Assembly: GCF_900292015.1 (NCBI RefSeq) | Contig: NZ_LR130759.1 | Location: 2,914,001-2,978,000, forward strand | DNA: 64,000 nucleotides | Reading direction: 5' to 3' | DNA from: Mycobacterium basiliense | GTDB taxonomy: Bacteria; Actinomycetota; Actinomycetes; Mycobacteriales; Mycobacteriaceae | Program-made: the position numbers and the translations under genes | In this document: positions 17,936 to 27,070 of the stretch, one piece after another | How the letters are laid out: every line of letters begins with the position of its first letter | How positions within the stretch are numbered: the first letter of the stretch is position 1 | The notes under the pieces: model-generated | What the model saw: the letters and a program-made list of their open reading frames with translations, nothing else | Told to the model about the DNA's origin: nothing | Database searches by the model: none

Positions 17936-18895
17936 CTACCGATTCAGGATTCGCGCGGCCTCACCGACCATCTCGTGCACGATCTCCGAGGCAGGGCGCA
18001 CTTGGTGAATGAGTGCTACCGCCTCGCCCACCAACATTGCGGCGATATCGAAGTCCTCGGCTGCGACGGCCTTTTCGAAGAGGTCTATGGCACCCGGCAA
18101 CCCATCCAACAATGCGGCGTCATTGCCGTGCCAGGTGTCCACGAATGCGTTCCGCAACGCACGTTCGTCATATTCGACTGGCCAATCCAGCTGCCGCACA
18201 ACGTCATAGACTCGGGTACGGAGCGTATCGTCGCCGCTCGCCTGAATCGCCCGCTGCTGAGCCAGCGGTGATACCAGCGCCTCCGTACTGGCCCAGAACC
18301 GCGTGCCGACGAGCACGCCGTCAGCACCGAGCGCCACTGCTGCCGCGAGTCCGCGACCATCGGCCACACCGCCGGCAGCCAGCACAAGCGTTTCGGCCGA
18401 TCGCTCGGCGGCGAAGTCCACCAGGTCGGGCACGAAGGTGAAGGTCGAGCGGATGCCCATTCCGTGCCCGCCGGCCTCACCACCCTGCGCCACGAGGATC
18501 TGGGCGCCAACGGCGACGGCTTGACGCGCCTGGTCGAGGGTCTGCACCTGGGCGATCAACGGAATGCCGGCCTGGTGGATGCGACCGGCGAAGGGCCGCA
18601 GATCACCGAAGGACAACATGATCGCCGCCGGTCGCCAGGACAACACCAGCTCGAGCAGCTCGGGGCTGCGGCTGAGGCTCCAGGTGATGAATCCGCAGCC
18701 AACCCGTGCACCGGCAGCAAGGTCGAATTCCCGCCGTAGCCAGTCGGCGTCACCGTAGCCACCACCAATCAGACCGAGTCCACCTGCGCTACTCACCGTC
18801 GCCGCGAGCCGACCACCCGAAATCCCGGCCATCGGCGCAAGCAGGATCGGGTGAGCTATCCCGAAGAATTCGGTGAGACGAGTACTCAACGACAC
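17936..18895 (-). CDS. Nitronate monooxygenase-like flavoprotein, second copy
   Basis: GTG at 18895 with GAGGAG 8 bases upstream gives 319 residues. It has FMN TIM-barrel motifs: FGIAHPILLAPMAGISGGRLAATVSSAGGLGLIGGGY, then ILVAQGGEAGGHGMGIRSTFTF (with the catalytic-type His), then LVLAAGGVADGRGLAAAVALGADGVLVGTRF. The open frame upstream to 19183 is low-complexity and ignored. It is only distantly like the copy at 2.6-3.7 kb. It sits upstream of the tetR gene (93-bp gap) and may be part of the regulon defined by the shared palindrome. Substrate unknown. Confidence 0.87.
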   Translation of the reverse strand: MSLSTRLTEFFGIAHPILLAPMAGISGGRLAATVSSAGGLGLIGGGYGDADWLRREFDLAAGARVGCGFITWSLSRSPELLELVLSWRPAAIMLSFGDLRPFAGRIHQAGIPLIAQVQTLDQARQAVAVGAQILVAQGGEAGGHGMGIRSTFTFVPDLVDFAAERSAETLVLAAGGVADGRGLAAAVALGADGVLVGTRFWASTEALVSPLAQQRAIQASGDDTLRTRVYDVVRQLDWPVEYDERALRNAFVDTWHGNDAALLDGLPGAIDLFEKAVAAEDFDIAAMLVGEAVALIHQVRPASEIVHEMVGEAARILNR

Positions 18896-19186
18896 AGCGA
18901 CTCCTCGACTTTTGCCACCAGAACCTACCGGGCCACCTGGGCATCGCAACCAACGTGGTGTTGGTCCCGCGACGTGCGCCGAAGCGAAGCAGGATCGGAT
19001 CCGTCCACCACCGGCGCGGTAGGCGAGCACCGTGGGCGCTCCGGCACCGAGTCCGCCACCGTCGCCGCGTACAGATCGCAGTTCCAAATCGCTACCGCCA
19101 CAACCACCGGACGGTAGGAGAGTTGCGCTGACCGGCCCGTGCGGACCCGCACCGGCGACATCGGTCAGCAACCGCCCTTCCAATCA

Positions 19187-19200
19187 TGTCAGTACTGACA
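19187..19200. promoter_or_regulatory. Candidate TetR operator, copy 2 (perfect palindrome)
   Basis: TGTCAGTACTGACA is a perfect 14-bp palindrome immediately followed by TAATCT, a plausible -10 element, about 41 bp before the start of the oxidoreductase gene at 19242. Bound protein would block the promoter. Confidence 0.65.
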
Positions 19201-19241
19201 TAATCTTGTCGCGCAGGCAACCCGACGAGGAGGTCTGGGCC

Positions 19242-20864
19242 ATGACGGACTATGACGTGATTGTGGTAGGGGCCGGCCACAACGGCCTGACCGCCGCGGC
19301 GATTTTGCAACGTGCGGGTCTGCGCACGCTGTGTCTCGAGGCCAATACCTATGCGGGAGGCATGGCGGCGACAGTCGAATTGATCGATGGGTTCCGGTTC
19401 GAGATCGCCGGTTCGGTGCAGTTTCCGACGGCCAGCCAGATCACGAAGGAACTAGCGTTGGATACGCTGCCTACCGTCGAACCCGAAGTGATGTCGACCA
19501 ACATCGGTGAATGCGGCGAAGAACCAATGATTTTCTACCGTGATCCACTGCGATTGATGACGCACCTCGGCGAGAAGCATGGAATGGACGCCGTTACCGG
19601 CATGGCCGAGCTGATCAGCTGGAGTCAGGGTCCCGCGAAGGCTCTGGGCCGCTTTGACGTCCGCAAACCGCCCAAGACCCTCGACGAAATGTATGCCAGT
19701 GCCGGCAACGCGGCCGAACGTCGGGCGATTCACGAAATGCTGTTCGGCTCGGCGATGGACGTGATCGACCGCTTCTTGCCGGATAAGAACAAGCACGCGG
19801 TGATGCGGGGGATGCTCGCGTTCCTGGCGGTCAACTCCACTTATCGCGGGCCATACACGCCGGGCAGCGCCGCCTGCTTAGCCTTCGCCCTCGCCGTGCC
19901 CGACGACAGCACCGCGATGATGACCAAACTCAAGGGGGGCATCGGCGCACTCACCGAACACCTGCATGAGCTTTTCGTCTACCACGGTGGGGAGATCCGA
20001 TTCCGCGCCAAGGTTGACCAGATTCTCGTCGGCCGCGGAGCTGTGGCCGGTGTCCGGCTCCGTGATGGTTCCACCATCACGGCACCGATCGTGGTCTCCA
20101 ACCTGGCGCCGGATATCACGCTCACCCAGCTCATAGCCCCCGAATACATTCCGGCAGAATTTATCTCACGTGTATCGGGGCGAGATCATCGCGCCTCCTT
20201 CGTGCAGATCCACTTTGCGCTGGACGGACTGCCCGAATTCGCATCACCCTATGAATTCTTGAACGAAGCCGGCATGCAACAATCGGTCGGCATCTTCGGA
20301 TCGCCCGAGGAGCAGCAATTGCAGTGGGAAACCTGCCGACGTGGGATCGTTCCGAACAACCCGTCGATGGGGATGCAAATCCCTTCCGCGCACGATCCCG
20401 GCATGGCGCCACCGGGCAAGCACGCCGCAAGCGCGTACGCCTACGCGTTTCCGGTCGAGGTCAGCCGAGACCAGCACGGACACCTGAAAAATGTTATGGC
20501 ACAGCGTGTTATCGCCAAGATCGCCCGATTAGCACCCAACTTCAAAGACATCGTGATACGCCACATCACCTTTGCGCCCTACCACATGCAAACCATGTTT
20601 GGGGCACCCGCGGGCGACTTCTGCCACGGGCTGTTGCACCCGGATCTCATGGGACCCAATCGTCCTGGGCCCAAGGGATTTCTCGGCTGTCCGATTCCGA
20701 TTGACGGCTTATACCTTTGCGGCGCCGGATGCCATGGTGGTCCAGGCATCACATTCATTCCCGGCTACAACGCCGCATATCAGGTGCTCGAAGACGGCCA
20801 GCGCCACCACCAGAGTTGCACCCGCGGTGGCCAACGCGACGTGCCACGGCCTACATGCGGTTGA
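19242..20864 (+). CDS. Phytoene dehydrogenase-like FAD oxidoreductase
   Basis: ATG at 19242, preceded by GACGAGGAGG, gives 540 residues. The N-terminus is the FAD motif YDVIVVGAGHNGLTAAAILQRAGLRTLCLEANTYAGGMAAT, as in carotenoid desaturases and retinol saturases. The C-terminus has the flavin-closing GLYLCGAGCHGGPGITFIPGYNAA. In between are KGGIGALTEHLHELFVYHGGEIRFRAKVDQILV and a substrate domain. Such proteins desaturate or saturate polyenes and other lipids. Mycobacteria have several of unknown substrate. It carries the perfect TetR palindrome in its promoter. No carotenoid genes are nearby, so a lipid or terpenoid substrate is inference. Confidence 0.86.
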   Translation: MTDYDVIVVGAGHNGLTAAAILQRAGLRTLCLEANTYAGGMAATVELIDGFRFEIAGSVQFPTASQITKELALDTLPTVEPEVMSTNIGECGEEPMIFYRDPLRLMTHLGEKHGMDAVTGMAELISWSQGPAKALGRFDVRKPPKTLDEMYASAGNAAERRAIHEMLFGSAMDVIDRFLPDKNKHAVMRGMLAFLAVNSTYRGPYTPGSAACLAFALAVPDDSTAMMTKLKGGIGALTEHLHELFVYHGGEIRFRAKVDQILVGRGAVAGVRLRDGSTITAPIVVSNLAPDITLTQLIAPEYIPAEFISRVSGRDHRASFVQIHFALDGLPEFASPYEFLNEAGMQQSVGIFGSPEEQQLQWETCRRGIVPNNPSMGMQIPSAHDPGMAPPGKHAASAYAYAFPVEVSRDQHGHLKNVMAQRVIAKIARLAPNFKDIVIRHITFAPYHMQTMFGAPAGDFCHGLLHPDLMGPNRPGPKGFLGCPIPIDGLYLCGAGCHGGPGITFIPGYNAAYQVLEDGQRHHQSCTRGGQRDVPRPTCG

Positions 20865-20959
20865 TTACATGGGGAAACGTTTCCTCAACTTTGGCCCAGA
20901 AATGAAGTCTTTAGTCACATCAGATTCAGCGCCTTAAACAGCATGCCGTGTGCGCCGTA

Positions 20960-21403
20960 CTACGTGTTCTTAGCGACCTGCAGCACCCGCTTACGCAAGC
21001 CGTCGGTGGCCGTTTGCATGATGCCTTTGGCTCCTCTTTTAACCAAAAATCCCGGGAGTGGCACGAGTGGCTCGACGGTCAGTTCAAAATGGACCCGGGT
21101 GGCATCGCCATGCGGGATCAGCGTGTAGCGGCCCTGTTGCGCGCGTTGCTGTTTCGCGCTAACCAGGGTCCAACTCACGCCGTCGCCGTGGATCGAGTAC
21201 GCCAAGATTTGTTCGTCGCTGACGCCCACGACTTTGACCTGTTGCCGCGACTTACTCGGCCGGCCTTGAGCGTCGCGTTCGAGGACTTCGACCTTTCGAT
21301 GAACCGACGACCACTGCGGTAACGCTTCGAGGTCAAGTAGCACCCCTAGGATTGCGTCCACCGTCGCCTCAATAACGACTTCGCGCGACTCGGTTACGGC
21401 CAT
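20960..21403 (-). CDS. SRPBCC (START-like) ligand-binding protein
   Basis: This 147-residue protein has the layout of the polyketide cyclase/dehydrase SRPBCC group: REVVIEATVDAILGVLLDLEALPQWSSVHRKVEVLERD at the N-terminus, a beta-rich middle, and a long C-terminal helix GAKGIMQTATDGLRKRVLQVAKNT. It is similar in pattern to the Rv0854/Rv0856/Rv0857 set of M. tuberculosis (recalled). It would bind a hydrophobic ligand. It converges with the FAD oxidoreductase and follows fadB5 in the same direction after 37 bp. No catalytic residues can be assigned. Confidence 0.8.
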   Translation of the reverse strand: MAVTESREVVIEATVDAILGVLLDLEALPQWSSVHRKVEVLERDAQGRPSKSRQQVKVVGVSDEQILAYSIHGDGVSWTLVSAKQQRAQQGRYTLIPHGDATRVHFELTVEPLVPLPGFLVKRGAKGIMQTATDGLRKRVLQVAKNT

Positions 21404-21440
21404 GCCGAGAACCCAGCCGATACCAGGCCGGCCGTGCTAC

Positions 21441-22445
21441 TCACGGAACCAGCACAACCTTGCCGAAGTTCTCCCGCGACGCCAGGATCCGGTGGGCTTC
21501 GGGAGCTTCGGCGAATGGGACAGCCGCGTGAACGATCGGTGAGATCGTGCCATCATCGAGAGCCTTGCTCAGCGGCGTGATCCAGGACTCCAGAGTTCCC
21601 CGGTCGTCCCACAATCTCAGCATGTTGAGACCAATGACGGTCTTCGACTCCTCGAGCTGCTTCATCAAGTTGAATCCACGCAACATCGCCAACGCGTGCG
21701 GAGCGACCCTGCGCAACGAGCGCTTCTCCCCTTGCTGCATGTTCGAAATGCCGTACCCCACGAGCCGGCCACCCGGTCTCAGCAGATCGTAGGACCGCCA
21801 CAACGAGGTGCCTCCGAGCGCATCGAGCACAATGTCGTACTGACCCAAACCTTTCCACCAGCCGTCGCGGCGGTAGTCGATGGCGCGGTCCACGCCCAAC
21901 GCGGCGAGTTTCTCGTGTTTGCCGGGGGAGGCGGTGCCGTGCACTTCTGCACCCGCGGCTTTCGCGAATTGAATGGCCGCCGTACCGACTCCGCCGGCCG
22001 CAGCATGCACCAGCACGCGCTCGCCAGGACGCAGCGACCCGTAGCCGTGCAGGCCCGCCCAAGCCGTGGCGTAGTTCACCGGAACGGCAGCGCCCTGTTC
22101 AAAGCTCAGCCCTTCGGGAAGCACCACCGAATCGCCGGCCGCAACGTTGACGACCTCGGCGTAACCACCGAATCGTGTTCCCGCCAGTACCCGTTCGCCA
22201 ATGCGGTTTGCGTCGACGCCGTCTCCGACAGCCTCCACGGTGCCGGCGACTTCGTAGCCAACCACTGCCGGAAGTTTCGGTGCATCCGGATACAAGCCGA
22301 CGCGGGCAAGGTGATCCGCAAAGTTCACCCCAGCCGCGCGAACTGCGATCCGCAGTTGGCCCGGACCGGGTGGCTGCGGGTCAGGTAGCTGCTGTACCTG
22401 AAGGACGGATGGATCACCATGCTTGGTGATGACGACTGCACGCAT
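21441..22445 (-). CDS. fadB5: Quinone oxidoreductase/zeta-crystallin-like MDR protein FadB5
   Basis: This 334-residue zinc-free medium-chain reductase has AAGVNFADHLARVGLYPDAPKLPAVVGYEVAGTVEAVGDGV at the N-terminus, the NADPH motif VLVHAAAGGVGTAAIQFAKAAGAEVHGTAS, and the C-terminal HAAVPFAEAPEAHRILASRENFGKVVLVP. The zinc-binding Cys residues of alcohol dehydrogenases are absent. It matches Rv1912c, named fadB5 though it is not a beta-oxidation FadB. It would reduce alpha,beta-unsaturated carbonyls or quinones. Confidence 0.92.
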   Translation of the reverse strand: MRAVVITKHGDPSVLQVQQLPDPQPPGPGQLRIAVRAAGVNFADHLARVGLYPDAPKLPAVVGYEVAGTVEAVGDGVDANRIGERVLAGTRFGGYAEVVNVAAGDSVVLPEGLSFEQGAAVPVNYATAWAGLHGYGSLRPGERVLVHAAAGGVGTAAIQFAKAAGAEVHGTASPGKHEKLAALGVDRAIDYRRDGWWKGLGQYDIVLDALGGTSLWRSYDLLRPGGRLVGYGISNMQQGEKRSLRRVAPHALAMLRGFNLMKQLEESKTVIGLNMLRLWDDRGTLESWITPLSKALDDGTISPIVHAAVPFAEAPEAHRILASRENFGKVVLVP

Positions 22446-22490
22446 TAATGGCCTTCCTGTTCTGTACGGGTTCGGGGCGTGTTCTCGGAT

Positions 22491-22892
22491 CTACCTACTA
22501 CTGACTCTTGACAGGCGAGGGAGGACGACCTCACGCCAGCCGGGCCCCATCCGATCAAAGGCGTCGGCCATTCGCTTGTCGTTCAGATCAAAGCCGCTGT
22601 GCTCCAAGAACACCCGAGTACCCGTGCCTTCGGCCTCGAGACGCCAGGCGAGCGTCCACGCGGGGGTGAAAGTGTAGACGAACCGGTTTGGCGGATCGAC
22701 CTCGAGCACCTTGCAGGGTTGCTTTCCAAAGCCCGGCATGTCGAGGCTGAATTGGTGGCCAACCACCGGGGCGACCTCGCCCTCGGCCCACCAAAGACGT
22801 ATCAGCTCCGGCTCGGTCAGCAGCCGCCACACTCTCGCCAGCGTCGTGGCCACGAACTGATCCAGATGGATCGTCTCCAGATCGTCGGTCAT
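22491..22892 (-). CDS. AHSA1-type SRPBCC protein
   Basis: This 133-residue protein of the activator-of-Hsp90-ATPase-1-like SRPBCC group reads FVATTLARVWRLLTEPELIRLWWAEGEVAPVVGHQFSLDM, VLEVDPPNRFVYTFTPAW, GTRVFLEHSGFDL and a C-terminal GWREVVLPRL. It starts with ATG 22892 inside the ATGA overlap with the upstream arsR stop, so the two are translationally coupled. This ArsR-AHSA1 pairing is common in actinobacteria. The ligand is unknown. Confidence 0.88.
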   Translation of the reverse strand: MTDDLETIHLDQFVATTLARVWRLLTEPELIRLWWAEGEVAPVVGHQFSLDMPGFGKQPCKVLEVDPPNRFVYTFTPAWTLAWRLEAEGTGTRVFLEHSGFDLNDKRMADAFDRMGPGWREVVLPRLSRVSSR

Positions 22893-23215
22893 TCCAGCTC
22901 CTCTGCTGCGTCGGCCAGTGCGGCAAGCCGCGCACACCAGAACTTTTCGAACGGATGCAGCCACTCACCCAGCTCGGCCAGCGGTTCGGCGGTCAACCGG
23001 TAAATACGCCGGCGACCTTGCGGCTCATCGGCCACCAGCCCCGCGTCCCGCAGCACCTTGAGGTGCTCGGCGACGGCGGGTCGACTGAGTTCGAACCGGT
23101 CACTCAGCTCTCCGGCCGACAGCGGTTTCCGGGTAAGGATCTCAAGCAGTTTGCGCCGCACCGGGTTTGCCAACGCAACGAAGATGCGGTCGCAAAGCCG
23201 ATCGGACGTGCTCAC
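22889..23215 (-). CDS. ArsR-family transcriptional repressor
   Basis: This is about 108 residues from GTG 23215 (a TTG at 23224 would add three). The winged helix is clear: VALANPVRRKLLEILTRKPLSAGELSDRFELSRPAVAEHLKVLRDAGLVADEPQGRRRIYRL. No metal-binding Cys motif (such as CxCxC) is present in the recognition helix, so it is probably one of the non-metal ArsR regulators paired with an AHSA1 protein. The promoter region just upstream carries a symmetrical site. It diverges from the metallo-beta-lactamase-fold gene. Confidence 0.88.
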   Translation of the reverse strand: MSTSDRLCDRIFVALANPVRRKLLEILTRKPLSAGELSDRFELSRPAVAEHLKVLRDAGLVADEPQGRRRIYRLTAEPLAELGEWLHPFEKFWCARLAALADAAEELE

Positions 23216-23227
23216 CTCGGGCAATAT

Positions 23228-23265
23228 ATGTCGGAAGTTCCCGACATGTCAACCATTTCCGACAT
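23228..23265. promoter_or_regulatory. Candidate ArsR operator cluster
   Basis: ATGTCGG (23228-23234) and CCGACAT (23241-23247) form a 7-bp inverted repeat with a 6-bp spacer, and a further CCGACAT lies at 23259-23265. The site is 13 bp upstream of the arsR start within the divergent promoter region, as expected for autoregulation and possible control of the gene at 23341. Confidence 0.6.
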
Positions 23266-23340
23266 GTGTGGGGCGTGCGCGGCGGGCAGCGACGATCTGG
23301 TCGCTGTAGGCAGGGCCATTCGCTCGCCGATCGGACTACC

Positions 23341-24072
23341 GTGCTTGCTGTGCACTACGAGTGGGAGCGGTTGACTGCGACCGTGCATCGCTGCCGGCTG
23401 CCTTTTTGCGATGTCACCATTGGCCTGGTGGTAGGCCGCGGTAAGGCGCTGCTCGTCGATACCGGCACCACACTCATCGAGGCGGCCGCAATCGACGCCG
23501 ATGCCCGGCGGATAGCCGGGTGCCGAGTAACTCATGTCGTGTTGACGCACAAGCACTTCGACCACGTCCTTGGTTCCTCGGCATTCGGCGAAGCGGAGCT
23601 AATTTGTGCGCCCGAGGTCGTCCAACACCTGTCGTTCGGCACTGACCAGATTCGCGATCACGCGATCGGTTACGGCGCAGAGGCCCGCGAGGTCGACCGC
23701 GCAATCGCGGCATTGAAGCCACCCGGACGCGGAAGCTACGAAACCGTAGTCGATCTTGGCGACCGCACCGTGCGGATCACCCACCCCGGCCGCGGCCACA
23801 CCAATTCCGATCTCGTCGTCGTGGCGCCGGATGTGGCCAAGGAAAACGTGCCGGTGGTGGTATTCACGGGCGATCTGGTAGAGGAGTCCGCCGACCCCTA
23901 CATCGACGCCGATTCCGATGTTTCGGTCTGGCCTGCAACGCTTGATCACCTTCTGGCAATCGGCGGCCCCGATGCCGTCTACGTTCCCGGCCACGGACGG
24001 GTCGTCGACGCAGAGTTCATCCGTCGACAGCGAGATTGGTTGACCGAACGGGCCCACCGCCCGTCCCACTGA
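23341..24072 (+). CDS. Metallo-beta-lactamase-fold hydrolase (Rv1913-like)
   Basis: From GTG 23341 this is 243 residues. The zinc motif THKHFDHVLG (HxHxDH) at about residue 71 is followed by the third ligand in PGRGHTNSDLVVV, the bridging Asp in VVFTGDLVEES, and the last His in VYVPGHGRVV. All five ligand blocks are intact, so it should be an active hydrolase. Family members cleave lactams, thioesters, lactones or phosphoesters; the substrate cannot be read from the sequence. It matches Rv1913. The upstream part of the open frame overlaps the ArsR operators and is discarded. Confidence 0.87.
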   Translation: MLAVHYEWERLTATVHRCRLPFCDVTIGLVVGRGKALLVDTGTTLIEAAAIDADARRIAGCRVTHVVLTHKHFDHVLGSSAFGEAELICAPEVVQHLSFGTDQIRDHAIGYGAEAREVDRAIAALKPPGRGSYETVVDLGDRTVRITHPGRGHTNSDLVVVAPDVAKENVPVVVFTGDLVEESADPYIDADSDVSVWPATLDHLLAIGGPDAVYVPGHGRVVDAEFIRRQRDWLTERAHRPSH

Positions 24073-24079
24073 CCTCGGG

Positions 24080-24448
24080 CTAGTCCCCGGTGCACGCGAC
24101 GACCAGAGCATCCGGGTCGGTAACACTGACCCACAAGGTGCTCACTTTCACCGACTTGAACCACACCTTCGCCTTGGCCGGCGGGTCGACCGTCAACGCC
24201 ACCAGGCCCTGACGGGATCCATTGACCAACCAGCGGCCGAACGAATAATGCACGCCCGCCGCATACACCCTGGCATTGGTCTACTCAACATTTTTGATCG
24301 ATGTCAGTGGGATATCGACGGTAACGGCCCAACCCATCTTGACGTGCAGCCTACCTGCGGCCACCCGGACAGCACTATTCTTGGGGCCAAGGCCCATCGG
24401 CACCGCCAGCGGCAAAAACCAACGGTCGAAGCGCAATTCTGTCCGCAC
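24080..24448 (-). pseudogene. Rv1914c-like gene broken by a nonsense codon
   Basis: Reading from GTG 24448 gives VRTELRFDRWFLPLAVPMGL, continuing to DIPLTSIKNVE. Then a TAG at 24283-24281 interrupts the frame. The same frame continues TNARVYAAGVHYSFGRWLVNGSRQGLVALTV to the natural stop at 24080. The two parts together match the length and sequence I recall for Rv1914c. One base change (for example CAG to TAG) explains the break. The second part could be translated from an internal start, but half a domain is unlikely to fold. Confidence 0.75.
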
Positions 24449-24642
24449 GCGCCCACGCTACCCGCTTGGCGTCCCCCGGGAGCGCGATATGCCGGGCACC
24501 TCGTTGGCGGCTTTCACCCGGACACGAGGGCTACTCCGTTGACCTGGGCCCCGGCAGCTCCATCTGCCGGTGATTCACCTGTCCGGACCAGGGCTACACT
24601 CGGTCCGTTAGGTGAACCGGGTGCACAAAGGAGCCAAAGCCC

Positions 24643-26931
24643 ATGGCTATCGCCGAAACGGACACTGAGGTCCGCACACCGTTCGAGCAGGATGTCGCCG
24701 AAACCCAGCGATACTTCGACAGCTCTCGCTTTGCCGGGATCACCCGGCTCTACACCGCTCGACAGGTCGTAGAGCAGCGGGGCACCATCCCCAACGAATA
24801 CACCGTGGCTCGTGACGCAGCGGCGGCGTTCTATCCGCGCCTGCGCGAACTGTTCGCCGAACGTAAGAGCATCACCACCTTCGGCCCCTACTCGCCGGGC
24901 CAGGCCGTGAGTATGAAGCGGATGGGTATCGAGGCGATCTACCTGGGCGGATGGGCGACCTCGGCCAAAGGTTCAACGACCGAGGACCCCGGGCCCGACC
25001 TCGCCAGCTACCCCCTGAGCCAGGTGCCTGACGATGCCGCGGTGCTGGTGCGCGCGCTGCTGACCGCGGACCGAAATCAGGAGTACCTACGCCTGCACAT
25101 GAGTGATCAGCAGCGGGCCGCCGCACCGAGTTACGACTTCCGCCCGTTCATAATCGCCGACGCCGACACCGGTCACGGCGGTGATCCGCACGTGCGCAAC
25201 CTGATCCGGCGCTTCGTTGAAGTCGGTGTACCCGGGTACCACATCGAAGATCAGCGCCCTGGCACCAAGAAGTGCGGCCACCAGGGTGGCAAGGTTTTGG
25301 TGCCATCCGACGAGCAGATCAAGCGACTCAACGCGGCCCGCTTCCAGCTCGATGTCATGCGGGTGCCCGGCATCATCGTCGCCCGCACCGATGCCGAGGC
25401 GGCCAACCTCATCGACAGCCGCGGCGACGAACGAGATCAGCCTTTCCTGCTCGGCGCCACCAAACTGGATATTCCTTCCTACAAGTCCTGCTTCCTGACG
25501 ATGTTGCAGCGCTTCTATGAATTAGGTGTCAAGGAACTCAATGGGCACCTGCTGTACGCGCTCAGCGATGGCGAGCACAACGCCGCCAGCACCTGGCTTG
25601 GGCGCGCCGGCATCATGGGCTTGATCTCCGACGCCGTTAATACCTGGCGGGAGAACGGGATGCAGGGGATAGACGATCTTTTCGACCAAGTCGAATCGCA
25701 GTTCGTGGCCGCCTGGGAGGACGACGCCGGCCTGATGACCTACGGCGAAGCCGTGGCCGAGGTGCTTGCGTTCGATCAAAGCGAAGGCGACCCGGTCGCC
25801 ATGAGCCCCGAGGAGTGGCGGTCGTTCGCCGCCCGAGCATCGCTCTACGACGCCCGGCGAAAGGCAAAGGAACTGGGTGTCGACCCCGGTTGGGACTGCG
25901 AACTGGCGAAAACGCCCGAAGGCTACTACCAGATCCGCGGCGGCATACCGTATGCGATCGCCAAGTCACTGGCGGCGGCTCCTTTTGCCGACATCCTGTG
26001 GATGGAAACAAAGACCGCGGATCTGGCCGATGCCCGGCAGTTCGCCGAAGCGATCCACGCCGAATTCCCGGAGCAGATGCTGGCCTATAACCTGTCGCCA
26101 TCGTTCAACTGGGACACCACCGGTATGACCGACGAGGAAATGAAGCGTTTCCCCGAAGAGCTGGGCAAGATGGGATTCGTCTTCAACTTCATCACCTACG
26201 GCGGGCACCAGATCGATGGTGTCGCCGCCGAGGAGTTTGCCACCGCGCTGCGGCAGGATGGGATGCTGGCGCTGGCTCGTTTACAGCGCAAGATGCGCCT
26301 GGTCGAGTCCCCCTACCGCACGCCGCAGACCTTGGTCGGCGGACCGCGCAGCGACGCCGCGCTGCAGGCCTCCTCCGGTCGGACGGCGACCACCAAGGCG
26401 ATGGGCAAGGGCTCCACTCAGCACCAGCATCTGGTGCAGACCGAGGTGCCCAAAAAGCTACTGGAGGAGTGGCTGGCCCTGTGGACCGACCACTACCAGC
26501 TCGGCGAGAAGCTCCGCGTGCAACTGCGCCCCCGTCGTGCCGGGTCGGATGTGCTGGAGCTGGGCATCTACGGCAACGATGACGAGCAGCTGGCCAACGT
26601 CGTGTTCGATCCCATCAAGGACCGCCACGGCCGCAGCATTCTCACCGTGCGTGATCAGAACACGTTCGCTCAGAAGCTACGCCAGAAGCGGTTGATGACC
26701 TTGATCCACCTCTGGCTGGTCCATCGGTTCAAAGCCGACGCCGTGTACTACGTCACGCCGACCGAAGACAACCAATATCAGACCTCAAAGATGAAATCCC
26801 ACGGGATCTTCTGCGAGGTCAATCAGGACGTCGGCGAGATCATTGTGGCCGAAGTGAACCGTCCCCGGATCGAAGAGTTGCTGACGCCCGATCGGGTGGC
26901 GCTGCGGAAATTGATCACCAAGGGCGAGTAG
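24643..26931 (+). CDS. aceA: Isocitrate lyase 2, intact long form
   Basis: This 762-residue isocitrate lyase cleaves isocitrate to glyoxylate and succinate for the glyoxylate shunt and methylcitrate cycle. The active-site loop [13 protein letters not shown] places the catalytic Cys near residue 211. Metal- and substrate-binding segments [18 protein letters not shown] and [10 protein letters not shown] are intact. The enlarged length with an extra C-terminal region (about residues 590-762) marks the long Icl2 form. In H37Rv this gene is split into aceAa/aceAb (Rv1915/Rv1916) by a frameshift; here the frame is unbroken. GGAGCC precedes the ATG. Confidence 0.96.
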   Translation: MAIAETDTEVRTPFEQDVAETQRYFDSSRFAGITRLYTARQVVEQRGTIPNEYTVARDAAAAFYPRLRELFAERKSITTFGPYSPGQAVSMKRMGIEAIYLGGWATSAKGSTTEDPGPDLASYPLSQVPDDAAVLVRALLTADRNQEYLRLHMSDQQRAAAPSYDFRPFIIADADTGHGGDPHVRNLIRRFVEVGVPGYHIEDQRPGTKKCGHQGGKVLVPSDEQIKRLNAARFQLDVMRVPGIIVARTDAEAANLIDSRGDERDQPFLLGATKLDIPSYKSCFLTMLQRFYELGVKELNGHLLYALSDGEHNAASTWLGRAGIMGLISDAVNTWRENGMQGIDDLFDQVESQFVAAWEDDAGLMTYGEAVAEVLAFDQSEGDPVAMSPEEWRSFAARASLYDARRKAKELGVDPGWDCELAKTPEGYYQIRGGIPYAIAKSLAAAPFADILWMETKTADLADARQFAEAIHAEFPEQMLAYNLSPSFNWDTTGMTDEEMKRFPEELGKMGFVFNFITYGGHQIDGVAAEEFATALRQDGMLALARLQRKMRLVESPYRTPQTLVGGPRSDAALQASSGRTATTKAMGKGSTQHQHLVQTEVPKKLLEEWLALWTDHYQLGEKLRVQLRPRRAGSDVLELGIYGNDDEQLANVVFDPIKDRHGRSILTVRDQNTFAQKLRQKRLMTLIHLWLVHRFKADAVYYVTPTEDNQYQTSKMKSHGIFCEVNQDVGEIIVAEVNRPRIEELLTPDRVALRKLITKGE

Positions 26932-27070
26932 CGGCGGCCTCCGGGCCCCCCACAGGTGACGCGGCCGGCATTGACCGCATCACCGCACCCGAAGCGACTC
27001 TTGGCCACCGGCAGTGGCATCGGCGACTGCCGGCCGGGCGGATCGTCGTCGGCAGCGCCGGCGCTGCTGG

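Noticed and set aside
18896..19183. 96-residue N-terminal extension of the second nitronate-monooxygenase-like protein
   Set aside because: Low-complexity sequence before the conserved barrel start; GTG 18895 has GAGGAG at proper spacing.
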